A DNA stretch of 24,588 nt, from positions 1 through 24,588 of the IMG/VR virus record IMGVR_UViG_3300020221_000119; one strand, 5' to 3'. The notes beneath the pieces are model-generated. The model did no database searches and was not told the origin of the DNA. It saw only the letters and a program-made list of their open reading frames with translations. This stretch comes from a virus. Position numbers and translations under genes: made by a program. This document shows, in pieces, positions 1 through 6,974 of the stretch; position 1 is the stretch's first letter, and every line of letters begins with the position of its first letter.

Positions 1-99
1 ATTCAATGGCAACTCTTTTCCATCCTTTAATGCAAGATCAATTTCTCTTGCAAGTGCTCGCGAAAGGAATATTTCATCATATATTTTGGTGTCAGACAT
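1..99 (-). CDS. Hypothetical protein, N-terminal part (runs off left edge)
   Basis: The frame opens with ATG at 99 and is uninterrupted to base 1, giving 33 residues that begin MSDTKIYDEI; the rest lies outside the window. A GGAG Shine-Dalgarno sits 8 bases upstream of the ATG, inside the end of the preceding gene, and the two genes overlap by 8 bases. The visible part is charged and looks helical. I do not recognise it and assign no function. Confidence 0.6.
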   Translation of the reverse strand, partial: MSDTKIYDEIFLSRALAREIDLALKDGKELPLN

Positions 100-265
100 G
101 CATCGGTCTCCATTCAAGTTTCATACACAACCAGCCCTTACGCTTGGCCTGCCACATTCTATAAACAGCTTTAATTAAACTAGATCCTTTATAAAATTCT
201 ATCCAGCACATTTGCCCATAATTATCATCTCGACCCCAGGCATAGACTTCATATTCATTACCCAT
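92..265 (-). CDS. Small conserved phage protein (57 aa)
   Basis: A 57-residue frame starts at an ATG that shares a base with the stop of the upstream gene (TAATG) and ends 8 bases into the next gene, which points to a translationally coupled operon. The protein is aromatic-rich: it begins MGNEYEVYAWGRDD, has a WIEFYKG stretch in the middle, and ends with KLEWRP. Proteins with this 'YEVYAW ... KGW.C.KLEWR' layout recur in phage genomes (recalled, not searched). Function unknown. The combination of Trp, Tyr and alternating polar residues suggests a small beta-rich fold (inference). Confidence 0.75.
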   Translation of the reverse strand: MGNEYEVYAWGRDDNYGQMCWIEFYKGSSLIKAVYRMWQAKRKGWLCMKLEWRPMHV

Positions 266-786
266 TAATCTAACCTCACAAATTCGCCAAATTCATTTGG
301 AAACTCTTCTGTCGGTCTAAACACATATTCCGACTTTGGTGTGTATGGAAATTCAATCGGAACAAAAGATTCAGAATTCGTAAAATGTGACTTTCTCATA
401 GTACCGTCAGAACCTCTAAACCATTCCCAAAAGATTTTTCCATCTAAGTAATACGGCTGCCCATCGAATCGATCTGCTTGTTTAAACACAGCACTGCACC
501 GCTTATTTTGGTATACAGTTACACTGTTAGGTGCTCTACTGGTCTCATTCCATTCCCAATCTTCACCTGTTAGAGGTACAATTGGTGTAAACATTGCAAG
601 TTTCGAAAACAATCTGACAGCATATGGTGCAGAAGATCCAGAATGACCTTCGTCGTGGAACACCTCAAGCAATTTTAAAATATGCTCACAAACATCCTTT
701 TGCATATCATCTTTAAATGTATCATCATCATTCAACCAACCAGCAGCTTTAAATTCAGTCATTGCATATTGCACATAATTACTCAT
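265..786 (-). CDS. Conserved phage protein of unknown function (173 aa)
   Basis: The ATG at 786 has GGAG 8 bases upstream, and the gene overlaps the 3' end of the previous gene by 8 bases. The protein starts MSNYVQYAMTEFKAAGW and carries a central PLTGEDWEW motif, a YQNKRCSAVFK motif and an IEFPYTP motif near the C-terminus. I recognise this arrangement (helical N-terminus, 'LTGEDDEW', 'YQNKRCS', 'FPYTP') from many unrelated phages, where it is listed as hypothetical. It lacks a signal peptide or membrane segment, so it is probably cytoplasmic. No catalytic motif is evident. Confidence 0.9.
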   Translation of the reverse strand: MSNYVQYAMTEFKAAGWLNDDDTFKDDMQKDVCEHILKLLEVFHDEGHSGSSAPYAVRLFSKLAMFTPIVPLTGEDWEWNETSRAPNSVTVYQNKRCSAVFKQADRFDGQPYYLDGKIFWEWFRGSDGTMRKSHFTNSESFVPIEFPYTPKSEYVFRPTEEFPNEFGEFVRLD

Positions 787-979
787 TTAGTTCTCTCCAC
801 AGATTCATTGCTTGCTTCAACTCATCCATTTGCTTTAATCGAATATCATCCATGATATTCATTCCACCATATTCAGACATCATGTTTCGCTCGGTCATTT
901 TCCAGAGTTTGTCGTGCTTCTCCTGAAGCGTATCCAGCACAACATCATAATAATCCATTGGTCGAATTCGTTCATTCAT
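779..979 (-). CDS. Small helical hypothetical protein (66 aa)
   Basis: This Met-rich, charged, probably all-helical protein begins MNERIRPMDYYDVVLDTL. Its ATG overlaps the stop of the upstream gene in an ATGA junction, so translation is likely coupled. Phage early regions often hold short proteins opening with MNERI; another lies at 21897-22175. No domain is recognised. Confidence 0.8.
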   Translation of the reverse strand: MNERIRPMDYYDVVLDTLQEKHDKLWKMTERNMMSEYGGMNIMDDIRLKQMDELKQAMNLWRELNE

Positions 980-1320
980 TTTTCAAATTTCTTCTTCAAA
1001 CGCTGATACTCTGCTAGTTCTTTTTCTCTTTTAGCTGCCTTAGCCTTTTTCTCTTTAGCTTTAGCTACGGCTTCCTTTGCAATACGCTTCTCAAATTCTT
1101 CGTCAGTTTCCAAACGACGCTCCCACAATTCGAGTTGAATACCACCATCATACCCATAAGGCTCAACCGTGAAATAAACATCTCGTCCTTTATAAGACTC
1201 AATGTAGGATTGCATCACATCAATCACTTCTTCAGGCGTCTTCTGATCCAAAAGTTCGTAAAAGCATTTAACACCCAAATGTTCTCTTACAATTATACGC
1301 TTTTTCATTTCATTACTCAT
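976..1320 (-). CDS. Conserved phage protein with Lys-rich coiled-coil tail (114 aa)
   Basis: Residues 1-75 form a mixed alpha/beta region containing REHLGVKCFYELLD and LWERRLETDEEFEKR. Residues 76-114 are an Ala/Lys/Glu-rich helix, probably a coiled coil. The 'LETDEE.EKR' ending followed by a basic helix is common in phage small proteins (recalled). This is the first gene after the promoter at 1348-1376. The ATG at 1320 has no good ribosome site. ATG at 1308 has GAG 7 bases upstream and may be the real start, which would remove four residues. Function unknown. Confidence 0.85.
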   Translation of the reverse strand: MSNEMKKRIIVREHLGVKCFYELLDQKTPEEVIDVMQSYIESYKGRDVYFTVEPYGYDGGIQLELWERRLETDEEFEKRIAKEAVAKAKEKKAKAAKREKELAEYQRLKKKFEK

Positions 1321-1347
1321 TTTAAATTAATTTTTCATGATATATAC

Positions 1348-1376
1348 ATTTTACACTAATTAAAATTTAATGTCAA
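1348..1376 (-). promoter_or_regulatory. Sigma70-type promoter for 1320 gene
   Basis: Minus strand reads TTGACA (1371-1376), a 17-base spacer and TAAAAT (1348-1353). Predicted transcription starts near 1341, about 20 bases before the ATG at 1320. The -35 is preceded by GC, as in several other promoters here. Confidence 0.8.
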
Positions 1377-1396
1377 GCAATAAAATCAATGAGTTA

Positions 1397-1810
1397 TCAA
1401 TCTTTTACATGATATTCTTCGAAAATGTAGTGACCGCCTCGGCGAGATTGAACCCAATTAAGGTGCCACATCATTCCGTTCTCTTGCATCGCTTGGATCA
1501 GAGACTCATTCCCAGACCAACCAGCTGTCGAAACATCATGTCTATGCACAATGGTATCACCTTTAAATGCATGGGGCTCGTCGATCTCTTTCCACATCAT
1601 GTTACTATACAACCAGTTCTCTTTAACGAATTCAAACCAGCCTTTTGGGTCGTTCCAATGCCATTTTCGAACAATTTCTAAACAAGCCTCAGTTGGATAA
1701 CCATCTTCGTCTAGCATATCATTGTCTCGCCCCAGCTCTTCAATGATAGCTTTAGACTCTGCAATATCCTTTAGCAGTTTTTCATGCAACTCTTTTCTAA
1801 TATCAGACAT
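1397..1810 (-). CDS. Conserved phage protein of unknown function (137 aa)
   Basis: I chose ATG at 1810 because AGAGG lies 5 bases upstream; a GTG six bases further up has no site. The N-terminal 40 residues are helical. They are followed by DNDMLDEDGYPTEACLE, a KWHWNDPKGWFEFVKE motif, STAGWSGNE and a C-terminal SRRGGHYIFE motif. This series of motifs recurs in diverse phages under 'hypothetical protein' (recalled). The conserved Trp, His and Arg residues suggest a defined, possibly ligand-binding fold, but no activity can be assigned. Confidence 0.88.
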   Translation of the reverse strand: MSDIRKELHEKLLKDIAESKAIIEELGRDNDMLDEDGYPTEACLEIVRKWHWNDPKGWFEFVKENWLYSNMMWKEIDEPHAFKGDTIVHRHDVSTAGWSGNESLIQAMQENGMMWHLNWVQSRRGGHYIFEEYHVKD

Positions 1811-1818
1811 ACACACCT

Positions 1819-2124
1819 CTATGATAGATCAATATGTTCAACATTTTTCATCCAATCAATGTAATCATCGATATTTTGAATTGCGCGTTCGTGTTCGTGA
1901 TATCCAACTTCATAGCCTGGTTGCCATTCATACAGAAACCAGAAAATTCCATCAGCAGCATCCCCGAAAATATGATTGATCATCATCGCACAATCATTAC
2001 TCAAAAGATTTGAGTATGTGTTATCAAAAACATAGGTTTGAAGATCATTAGGAATCCGATCAAGGTATGCACTGCGATTTACAGCATTGGCATACAAATT
2101 ACGAAAAATTTGTTCTTTGGTCAT
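1819..2124 (-). CDS. Conserved phage hypothetical protein (101 aa)
   Basis: ATG at 2124 follows AGGA with 7-base spacing. The protein has a helical N-terminus, a central NHIFGDAADGIFWFLYEWQPG stretch, and an acidic C-terminal helix. The 'IFGD ... WFLYEW' signature is familiar from phage genomes without known function. The aromatic centre is amphipathic rather than a clear membrane span. It lies 8 bases upstream of the next gene in one operon with the RNA ligase behind it. Confidence 0.82.
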   Translation of the reverse strand: MTKEQIFRNLYANAVNRSAYLDRIPNDLQTYVFDNTYSNLLSNDCAMMINHIFGDAADGIFWFLYEWQPGYEVGYHEHERAIQNIDDYIDWMKNVEHIDLS

Positions 2125-2133
2125 TTTATATTC

Positions 2134-3177
2134 CTAGTTACCACCTTTAAGCAAAAATCGATTGCTAATTGCCTTAAAGTGAATTTGAGGATTAGTCATG
2201 CACTTGAATACAAGACCTTCACGCTCGGCTTTCGGATTCAACACACTCTTACCCTCTGCAACCATTAGCAGAGTATCCACATCCATTTTGAAAACTACAG
2301 AGTCGGTAAGTACAGGTACATTCTTCAAACCGAATTGTTCACAGAACCGAATACGCTCTTCGCTGCTCAGATAATTGCCAATTGCAACATCATAAACATC
2401 AAACACAAAGAAGTCAACATCTTTCAATTGATATGGATTACCTTGAACAGGTCCAACCAATTCACCTTGAATGGCGAAACCTTTGCGTACAGCAGTCTTT
2501 AGTTTTGTCTCAACATCATATTTTACAGCGGCGCGCCAGAAGCTATTGGTGTCGCTGGGCTTCAAGTCAAGATTCCGACTACACACATGGAATTCCCCTT
2601 CTTGATCCAAGAACATTGTGCAAGATGAACCATCCAGCTTCTCGGTTACTTCGAAACTCAAGTCTCCCCACTCAGCTAGTTCCTCAACGAGATTCTGACA
2701 ACGCTCTTGATCGGTCTTGGGGATTTGAGACGGAAATGCTCCACGAACTTCACCAGCTAGTTGGGCAGGAATTTCTGGTTCCCACTTTTGAATATTCAAA
2801 ATTTCGGTAACATTAGCATCAAAGACATCGTTGGTATCACTAAGTACCGTAAGAACATCTAGCTGAACTTCATCGATAGGTAGCAACAAACCCTGACTGA
2901 CTTGACCACGAAGTTTAATAGTGCGGACACGGTTACCCTTCACACCGTTGTACTCTTTCGGCTCAGAACCCTTAGAGAGAAACGGTGCAATTTCATGAGG
3001 AACCCATGAATCAATTGAGACATAAACAACATGATCACCAACTTTGTATTGGTTGATCTTATCAACAACCCACCAGCCGTTAACTCGATAAGCAACAATC
3101 TGATCGGCATTTTCAATAGGCTTAATCTCGCTAACTTTAGCAACCCAAGCCATCACTCGCTCATTATTAATAATCAT
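2134..3177 (-). CDS. RNA ligase with N-terminal OB-fold domain
   Basis: This is a covalent nucleotidyltransferase of the RNA ligase type, 347 residues from the ATG at 3177 (AAGGA, 6-base spacing). Residues about 1-110 form an OB-like domain with YRVNGWWVVD and GDHVVYVSID. The ligase domain carries motif I EKLDGSS with adenylated Lys180, motif Ia CSRNLDL (about 199-205), a GELVG motif (about 238-242), FFVFDVYD (motif III-type), EGLVFK (motif IV, about 320-325) and HFKAISNRFLLK (motif V). This order, with an OB domain ahead of the ligase domain, matches the Deinococcus Rnl (Rnl5-like) class more than T4 Rnl1. The expected role is sealing nicked RNA, for example repair of cleaved tRNA during infection (inference). 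Confidence 0.93.
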   Translation of the reverse strand: MIINNERVMAWVAKVSEIKPIENADQIVAYRVNGWWVVDKINQYKVGDHVVYVSIDSWVPHEIAPFLSKGSEPKEYNGVKGNRVRTIKLRGQVSQGLLLPIDEVQLDVLTVLSDTNDVFDANVTEILNIQKWEPEIPAQLAGEVRGAFPSQIPKTDQERCQNLVEELAEWGDLSFEVTEKLDGSSCTMFLDQEGEFHVCSRNLDLKPSDTNSFWRAAVKYDVETKLKTAVRKGFAIQGELVGPVQGNPYQLKDVDFFVFDVYDVAIGNYLSSEERIRFCEQFGLKNVPVLTDSVVFKMDVDTLLMVAEGKSVLNPKAEREGLVFKCMTNPQIHFKAISNRFLLKGGN

Positions 3178-3186
3178 TTTCAATCC

Positions 3187-3378
3187 TTATACAAGTTCTT
3201 CAACGATTCCTAGAACTTCTGCAACAATAAGAAAAATACCACCAGCAATCAGCAATGTGCTGACATTAACAGAAAGACCAGCCATAACAAAACTTGCTCC
3301 GGCGCAAATTCGAAGGGCACTCTTAACAAGACTTACATAAAAGTGCCCAACGCTTGTGTCTTTAGGTTGTATATTCAT
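3187..3378 (-). CDS. Small two-helix membrane protein (63 aa)
   Basis: ATG at 3378 follows AAGGA with 8-base spacing. A short polar N-terminus of about 12 residues is followed by two hydrophobic stretches (about 15-35 and 39-60) joined by a tight turn, ending EELV. It is probably an inner-membrane protein with both ends on the same side. It lies between the RNA ligase and a small charged protein, without any clue to role. Confidence 0.8.
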   Translation of the reverse strand: MNIQPKDTSVGHFYVSLVKSALRICAGASFVMAGLSVNVSTLLIAGGIFLIVAEVLGIVEELV

Positions 3379-3379
3379 T

Positions 3380-3556
3380 CTATCGATCCTTAAGGCGTTT
3401 GAATACAGCCTTCACATCTTCATCTGTACTGATAATGGCAAACAACCGTTCCATTGCCATATCTTCCAGCTCTTTTTTCTCATCTTTATCAAGCTTATCT
3501 GCTTTGCGCTTTTGCTGCAATTTGCAGTAGCGATCGATATCCCATTTTTTACTCAT
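3380..3556 (-). CDS. Small charged helical protein (58 aa)
   Basis: The ATG at 3556 has GGGG 6 bases upstream and is preferred over an in-frame TTG at 3568. The protein is Lys/Glu/Asp-rich, beginning MSKKWDIDRYCKLQQKRK, and is probably entirely helical. Its stop codon lies just before the next gene and overlaps that gene's ribosome site. No family recognised. Confidence 0.78.
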   Translation of the reverse strand: MSKKWDIDRYCKLQQKRKADKLDKDEKKELEDMAMERLFAIISTDEDVKAVFKRLKDR

Positions 3557-3558
3557 TA

Positions 3559-3840
3559 TTATCCCCAAGTCCGATGAATTTCTGCAACATGCTCCATTCC
3601 ATCATAATCGTTGATTTCCCACTCTGCATCATCGGGTACGTCAACAATGCGCAATTTGGCACATACACCGTTTGCTTCTTCTCCTAGCTCTTCAATCACC
3701 TGTATCAAGATGGGATCAGTACGAAACCAATCATTATAACCATACTGGTCGTATTCGGTGCCCGTTAAATTTGCATAACGCTTACGTGCTGCATCCGACA
3801 AACCGAAACCACCGTAACATTTATTAATAACAACTTTCAT
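3559..3840 (-). CDS. Conserved phage protein of unknown function (93 aa)
   Basis: ATG at 3840 has GGAG 7 bases upstream. The protein begins MKVVINKCYGGFGLSDAA, followed by a DPILIQVIEELGEEANG helix, a strand IVDVPDD and a C-terminal WEINDYDGMEHVAE motif. I know this signature well from many phage genomes, where it remains hypothetical. It is the first gene after the promoter at 3891-3919, whose start site overlaps a perfect 12-base inverted repeat. Confidence 0.9.
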   Translation of the reverse strand: MKVVINKCYGGFGLSDAARKRYANLTGTEYDQYGYNDWFRTDPILIQVIEELGEEANGVCAKLRIVDVPDDAEWEINDYDGMEHVAEIHRTWG

Positions 3841-3855
3841 ATTCAAACTCCAGTA

Positions 3856-3890
3856 GTCTATGTCTTCTCAATCTCACCGAAGACATAGAC
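3856..3890 (-). repeat. Perfect 12-bp inverted repeat over transcription start
   Basis: GTCTATGTCTTC (3856-3867) and its exact complement (3879-3890) are separated by 11 bases. The dyad abuts the -10 hexamer at 3891-3896, so it could be an operator. Part of it would also form a 5' hairpin in the transcript. Confidence 0.75.
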
Positions 3891-3919
3891 ATTGTAGCAC
3901 AAGTAAACCTCTTTGTAAA
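3891..3919 (-). promoter_or_regulatory. Sigma70-type promoter for 3840 gene
   Basis: Minus strand reads TTTACA (3914-3919), 17 bases, TACAAT (3891-3896). A GCCATAAAAA box lies 4 bases upstream of the -35, as at 13561, 16906 and 17957. Start is predicted near 3884, inside the inverted repeat. Confidence 0.75.
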
Positions 3920-3932
3920 GGGTTTTTTATGG

Positions 3933-4100
3933 CTATGTCAATAGCTGACCTGGATGATTCTCAAAAGTCACTTCCAATGGAAATGCTGCTCGTTTTTGAG
4001 TCTTGGCGTATTGAATTTGTTGTTGTAATTCAATGATATACTTCTCATGGCGCTTGATATCTGCTTCAAGCATAGCAATTTTTTCATCAGGAGTCAGCAT
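3933..4100 (-). CDS. Small coiled-coil protein (55 aa)
   Basis: From ATG at 4100 the protein reads MLTPDEKIAMLEADIKR and continues as an amphipathic helix rich in Glu, Gln and Lys (heptad-like), ending with NHPGQLLT. An in-frame ATG at 4145 would add 15 Cys/Lys-rich residues but would overlap the upstream gene by 59 bases and lacks a ribosome site. The start at 4100 overlaps it by only 14 bases and follows an AAGGA/GAAGAG-rich stretch. Function unknown. Confidence 0.65.
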   Translation of the reverse strand: MLTPDEKIAMLEADIKRHEKYIIELQQQIQYAKTQKRAAFPLEVTFENHPGQLLT

Positions 4101-4263
4101 ACTCTTCTTTTTCCTTTTTAAGCATTCGATACATAGCCTTGTCATTATGTTTAACTTTATAATGATTTAAGACATTTTGGTCTTCATATTCATTATCTCG
4201 TTTTCTAAATTTAGTCTTATCGTTCTTTTTGTTTTTACTGCAACTTCTACCACCACCGATCAT
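4087..4263 (-). CDS. Small basic hypothetical protein (58 aa)
   Basis: ATG at 4263 follows AAGGAG with 8-base spacing. The protein starts MIGGGRSCSKNKKNDK and is strongly basic in its first 25 residues, then mixed charged and helical, ending KKEKEEYADS. The basic start suggests nucleic-acid or ribosome contact (inference). It overlaps the next gene by 14 bases. Confidence 0.72.
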   Translation of the reverse strand: MIGGGRSCSKNKKNDKTKFRKRDNEYEDQNVLNHYKVKHNDKAMYRMLKKEKEEYADS

Positions 4264-4276
4264 TTTGTTTTCTCCT

Positions 4277-4912
4277 TTAGTAAATATGATCCGCTGCTTG
4301 ATACTTCAACAAGTCTTCAACTGTCAACCACACATCTGTAGGTGGCAATAAAGTCTTTTGAATTTTTCTTCTATCTAAACCTGTTGCTTCATGTAGAATG
4401 TTTAACATTCTCGTATTGCAATTATTTGTTTCAACCAAATGCGCTTTAATATCGTGATGCTTACCTTCCAATTCAGTGCTGAATTGATGTGACAAGATAC
4501 CTGTATTTTTACCAATATATCTCTCACCTTTAGTTCCACTTACAAAAATTAGCAAAGCTGCGCTTAACAAATATCCGATACCAATAGTACGAATAGGTAA
4601 CACACTTCGATTCATTACATCGATAAGAGCAAAAGCATCATATAAACTTCCACCAATACTGTTAATATACAATGTTAGTGTTTCTCCTTCTTTTGGATTT
4701 ACATTTTTCAAAATAATCCACTGAACAATTTCCATAATAGATTGTTCATTTACATCTCCGATCAGAAATTTGACACTATTCTCTTCAAGCTGTTCGGTAC
4801 AGCTACCCATAAAAGGCATTTTTTGCATGTCTAATTTTAATTCTTGTGACCTCATATTTTTATTCCGATCTGTTTGTGATTTAGTTATAGTAGATAAGTC
4901 ACTTTTTACCAT
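4277..4912 (-). CDS. clpP: ClpP-like serine protease
   Basis: The ClpP fold motifs are all present. LTLYINSIGGSLYDAF is the oxyanion-hole region. Ser sits in GYLLSAALLI (residue 117 from the ATG at 4912), His in GILSHQ (142) and Asp in PPTDVWLT (193), so the catalytic triad looks intact. The C-terminus LLKYQAADHIY matches the usual ClpP end but stops early. The N-terminal 30-45 residues are unlike the axial loops of bacterial ClpP. ATG at 4912 overlaps the upstream gene by 7 bases; 4945 and 4855 are alternative starts. Without a visible Clp ATPase here, it could work with the host unfoldase or in capsid proteolysis (inference). Confidence 0.88.
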   Translation of the reverse strand: MVKSDLSTITKSQTDRNKNMRSQELKLDMQKMPFMGSCTEQLEENSVKFLIGDVNEQSIMEIVQWIILKNVNPKEGETLTLYINSIGGSLYDAFALIDVMNRSVLPIRTIGIGYLLSAALLIFVSGTKGERYIGKNTGILSHQFSTELEGKHHDIKAHLVETNNCNTRMLNILHEATGLDRRKIQKTLLPPTDVWLTVEDLLKYQAADHIY

Positions 4913-5628
4913 GATATTGTTAGATATTCTTCTTCTTTCTCCCAAGGATAACCATTTGGATATTTTTGATCAACAACTTTATTGCCTTCCTCAAAAAACT
5001 CTTTTGTTACAGAACCTTCGTTGCCATCTAATCGATAACATACAGTGTGCTGTTTCGTACATTCATAATCTTTTCTATATTTCAACAGTGTTGAATAGAA
5101 TTGTCTATCAGCACCCCACTTGCCATACCATCCGTGACTTACACCAAGTAAAGCATCTTTTTTGATAGCATAACAAGATGTGTCAATATGATTATAATTA
5201 GTGTATGGTGCCCATTTACCTAGACTTTCGCATTTATCTTGTAGTAAAAACCCACCACTCTTACTATGAATATCCCTAAATGAATAGCACCAAGGAGCAC
5301 CACTCTTTTCTAAAGTATCAACCATAGTCTCAATATGATTTGGTTTAAACCAATTGTCTTCATCTAAAAAGCAAATAACATCCGCGTTTACGAGATAAGG
5401 GGATGCTGCATATACGCGATGCCCATACCAACCTTTACCAATATTCTCTTCCATTGTAATGGTACGCGTATGTTCATACATCGATATCTTTTCGTTTGCT
5501 GAACGATATTGATTACCGTCAATGACAACATAATGCACTATATCATCATATGTTTGTTGAGCAACAGACGATAGACATTTCGACAAATACTCCGAATTAA
5601 TTGTGGGAGTAATAATAGCAACTTTCAT
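4906..5628 (-). CDS. Glycosyltransferase family 2 (GT-A fold)
   Basis: The 240-residue protein opens with the GT2 nucleotide-binding strand MKVAIITPTINSEYLSKCL, continues with VAQQTYDDIVHYVVIDG, and has the metal-binding DxD-type motif in CFLDEDNWFKPNHIE. A later HGWYGKWGADRQFY region fits the acceptor-side motif with its acidic residue. No membrane helix is seen, so it is probably a soluble enzyme transferring a sugar from a nucleotide-sugar. It is joined by an ATGA overlap to the gene upstream, two genes after a sugar-type nucleotidyltransferase, suggesting a shared role in glycosylating phage DNA, a phage protein or host surface glycan (inference). Confidence 0.9.
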   Translation of the reverse strand: MKVAIITPTINSEYLSKCLSSVAQQTYDDIVHYVVIDGNQYRSANEKISMYEHTRTITMEENIGKGWYGHRVYAASPYLVNADVICFLDEDNWFKPNHIETMVDTLEKSGAPWCYSFRDIHSKSGGFLLQDKCESLGKWAPYTNYNHIDTSCYAIKKDALLGVSHGWYGKWGADRQFYSTLLKYRKDYECTKQHTVCYRLDGNEGSVTKEFFEEGNKVVDQKYPNGYPWEKEEEYLTISW

Positions 5629-5816
5629 AATATATTCTCGTTTTTTAGTTCTTTAAATTGCTTATACAATTCTAGATACTGCTTAAAAATTTTTGGATAA
5701 TGCTCTGAATAACAGTATAATATTTCACCATATCTAGATACCATATCAAGCATTATCTTTTCAGACTGCTCATCAGTCAGCCCGTTCAATGTCTGATTCA
5801 TTGCATTCTGATCCAT
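5625..5816 (-). CDS. Small hypothetical protein overlapping the cupin gene (63 aa)
   Basis: ATG at 5816 gives MDQNAMNQTLNGLTDEQ; a TTG at 5828 is an alternative start. The first 44 bases are also coding in another frame for the C-terminus of the upstream nucleotidyltransferase-cupin protein, an overlap much longer than usual here. The protein is helical, with a Tyr-rich RYGEILYCYSEHYPKIFKQY segment, and ends in an ATGA junction with the glycosyltransferase. Unrecognised; position suggests a partner of its neighbours. Confidence 0.75.
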   Translation of the reverse strand: MDQNAMNQTLNGLTDEQSEKIMLDMVSRYGEILYCYSEHYPKIFKQYLELYKQFKELKNENIL

Positions 5817-6525
5817 ATTGTATTTCAATAATCTTTAGTTCTGTATCAGTTGTGATATTATAAAGTTTATGCCAAGATGATTCCGGAATCAAAAATTCTG
5901 ATTTAGAATACAGCATATGTTTAACATCATTCAAGATAACTTGCCCATATCCAGATGATACAAACCAAAATTCTGATCGATTATTATGTCTTTGAAGACT
6001 CAGAGATTTACCGGGATATACAACAAGTTCCTTAACTTTTATGGATGCATCACCGCTATTCAACTCATGAATAACTTTATAATAACCCCATGATCGATCA
6101 ACTTTACTTGTTTTCCAGGACTCAAGAATCGAAGACGATGAATTTACTTTATTTTCACCACCAATCCCAAAAGCAAATTCAACATTGGGTACAATCATTT
6201 CAGGAATATTATTCCTTGTTCGATCACCACCATTTGCGAAAATAAGTTTACTCGTTGGAAATGCTTTGCAAACTTTATTAATTAAATCGATAGCTGTTCC
6301 ATCATCATCATTAAAACATAGAACTTGATCGACACATTTTAGATTTTTAACAATTTCTGCTCGTTCATTCCATGGCAAAAAAGCTTGCCCTTTTTTTCGG
6401 ATTAGCCAATCATCACTGTTCACACCAACGATTAAAATATCACCAAGCTGTTTGGCAGCATTTAAATAACCAATATGCCCACTATGAATAGGGTCAAATC
6501 CGCCACTGGCGATAACAACTTTCAT
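5773..6525 (-). CDS. Cytidylyltransferase-like / mannose-6-P-isomerase-type cupin fusion
   Basis: Residues 1-140 are a nucleotidyltransferase of the RfaE/HldE-C type: GGFDPIHSGHIGYLNAAKQ carries the HxGH motif, and NSSSSILE matches the ISST-type motif. Residues 148-245 are a type II mannose-6-phosphate isomerase cupin: WGYYKVIHEL, PGKSLSLQRHNNRSEFWFV with metal-ligand His and Glu, then IPESSWHKLYN and IIEIQYG. The usual 'EDDIxRxxDxYGR' ending stops after SDIERAD, about eight residues short, where the next gene already overlaps. It probably activates a sugar or polyol phosphate for the glycosyltransferase two genes downstream; the exact substrate cannot be read. Confidence 0.88.
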   Translation of the reverse strand: MKVVIASGGFDPIHSGHIGYLNAAKQLGDILIVGVNSDDWLIRKKGQAFLPWNERAEIVKNLKCVDQVLCFNDDDGTAIDLINKVCKAFPTSKLIFANGGDRTRNNIPEMIVPNVEFAFGIGGENKVNSSSSILESWKTSKVDRSWGYYKVIHELNSGDASIKVKELVVYPGKSLSLQRHNNRSEFWFVSSGYGQVILNDVKHMLYSKSEFLIPESSWHKLYNITTDTELKIIEIQYGSECNESDIERAD

Positions 6526-6533
6526 TATAGAAC

Positions 6534-6962
6534 TCAGATATTGATTTCAGGATAAACTTCTTTTACAAACTTTGGTGTTAGATAAGGAACATTCAAATCT
6601 TTTTTCAGCATATTAACAAATAATTCAGCTTCACTTTTATGCATAGCTTCTAGAATACCTCTCAAGATTTTTGATTGTTTTTCTTTAGTCAACGAAGATG
6701 GACGCTTTGGGTTTCCAACATGAAACAAATAAAGTCTTTTCAATTCGATATCAATATAAGTATCATTCATACCCGCAGGAAGTTTTGACGGTTTATATTC
6801 TGGAATTTCAACATCAAATTTAATATCTTTATTGAATGCTGCAACAAGAAATTCCATAAACCTAAACGATTTATTGTTTTGAAGGGTCTTTACCCTTCCC
6901 TCTTTAGTTGTTTGATTTTTAAACTCATCAACAATTTCAGAATATAGTTTTTCAGATGGCAT
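6534..6962 (-). CDS. DUF6433-like T4-superfamily protein (142 aa)
   Basis: The protein begins MPSEKLYSEIVDEFKN and holds NKSFRFMEFLVAAFNKDIKF, IPEYKPSKLPAGM, LYLFHVGNPKR and EAELFVNMLKKDL, ending LTPKFVKEVYPEI. This layout (degenerate helical repeat, 'P.YKP...PG', 'EA.L....L.KDL...YP.LT...V...FP') matches the DUF6433 proteins of T4-like phages, which commonly lie near replication genes. Here it directly follows RNase H with 12 bases between them. Function unknown; soluble, helical. Confidence 0.72.
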   Translation of the reverse strand: MPSEKLYSEIVDEFKNQTTKEGRVKTLQNNKSFRFMEFLVAAFNKDIKFDVEIPEYKPSKLPAGMNDTYIDIELKRLYLFHVGNPKRPSSLTKEKQSKILRGILEAMHKSEAELFVNMLKKDLNVPYLTPKFVKEVYPEINI

Positions 6963-6974
6963 TGTGTTCTCTCA

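Noticed and set aside
2382-2810. Plus-strand 142-codon frame
   Set aside because: Entirely antisense to the RNA ligase, whose motifs are unmistakable; the product looks random.
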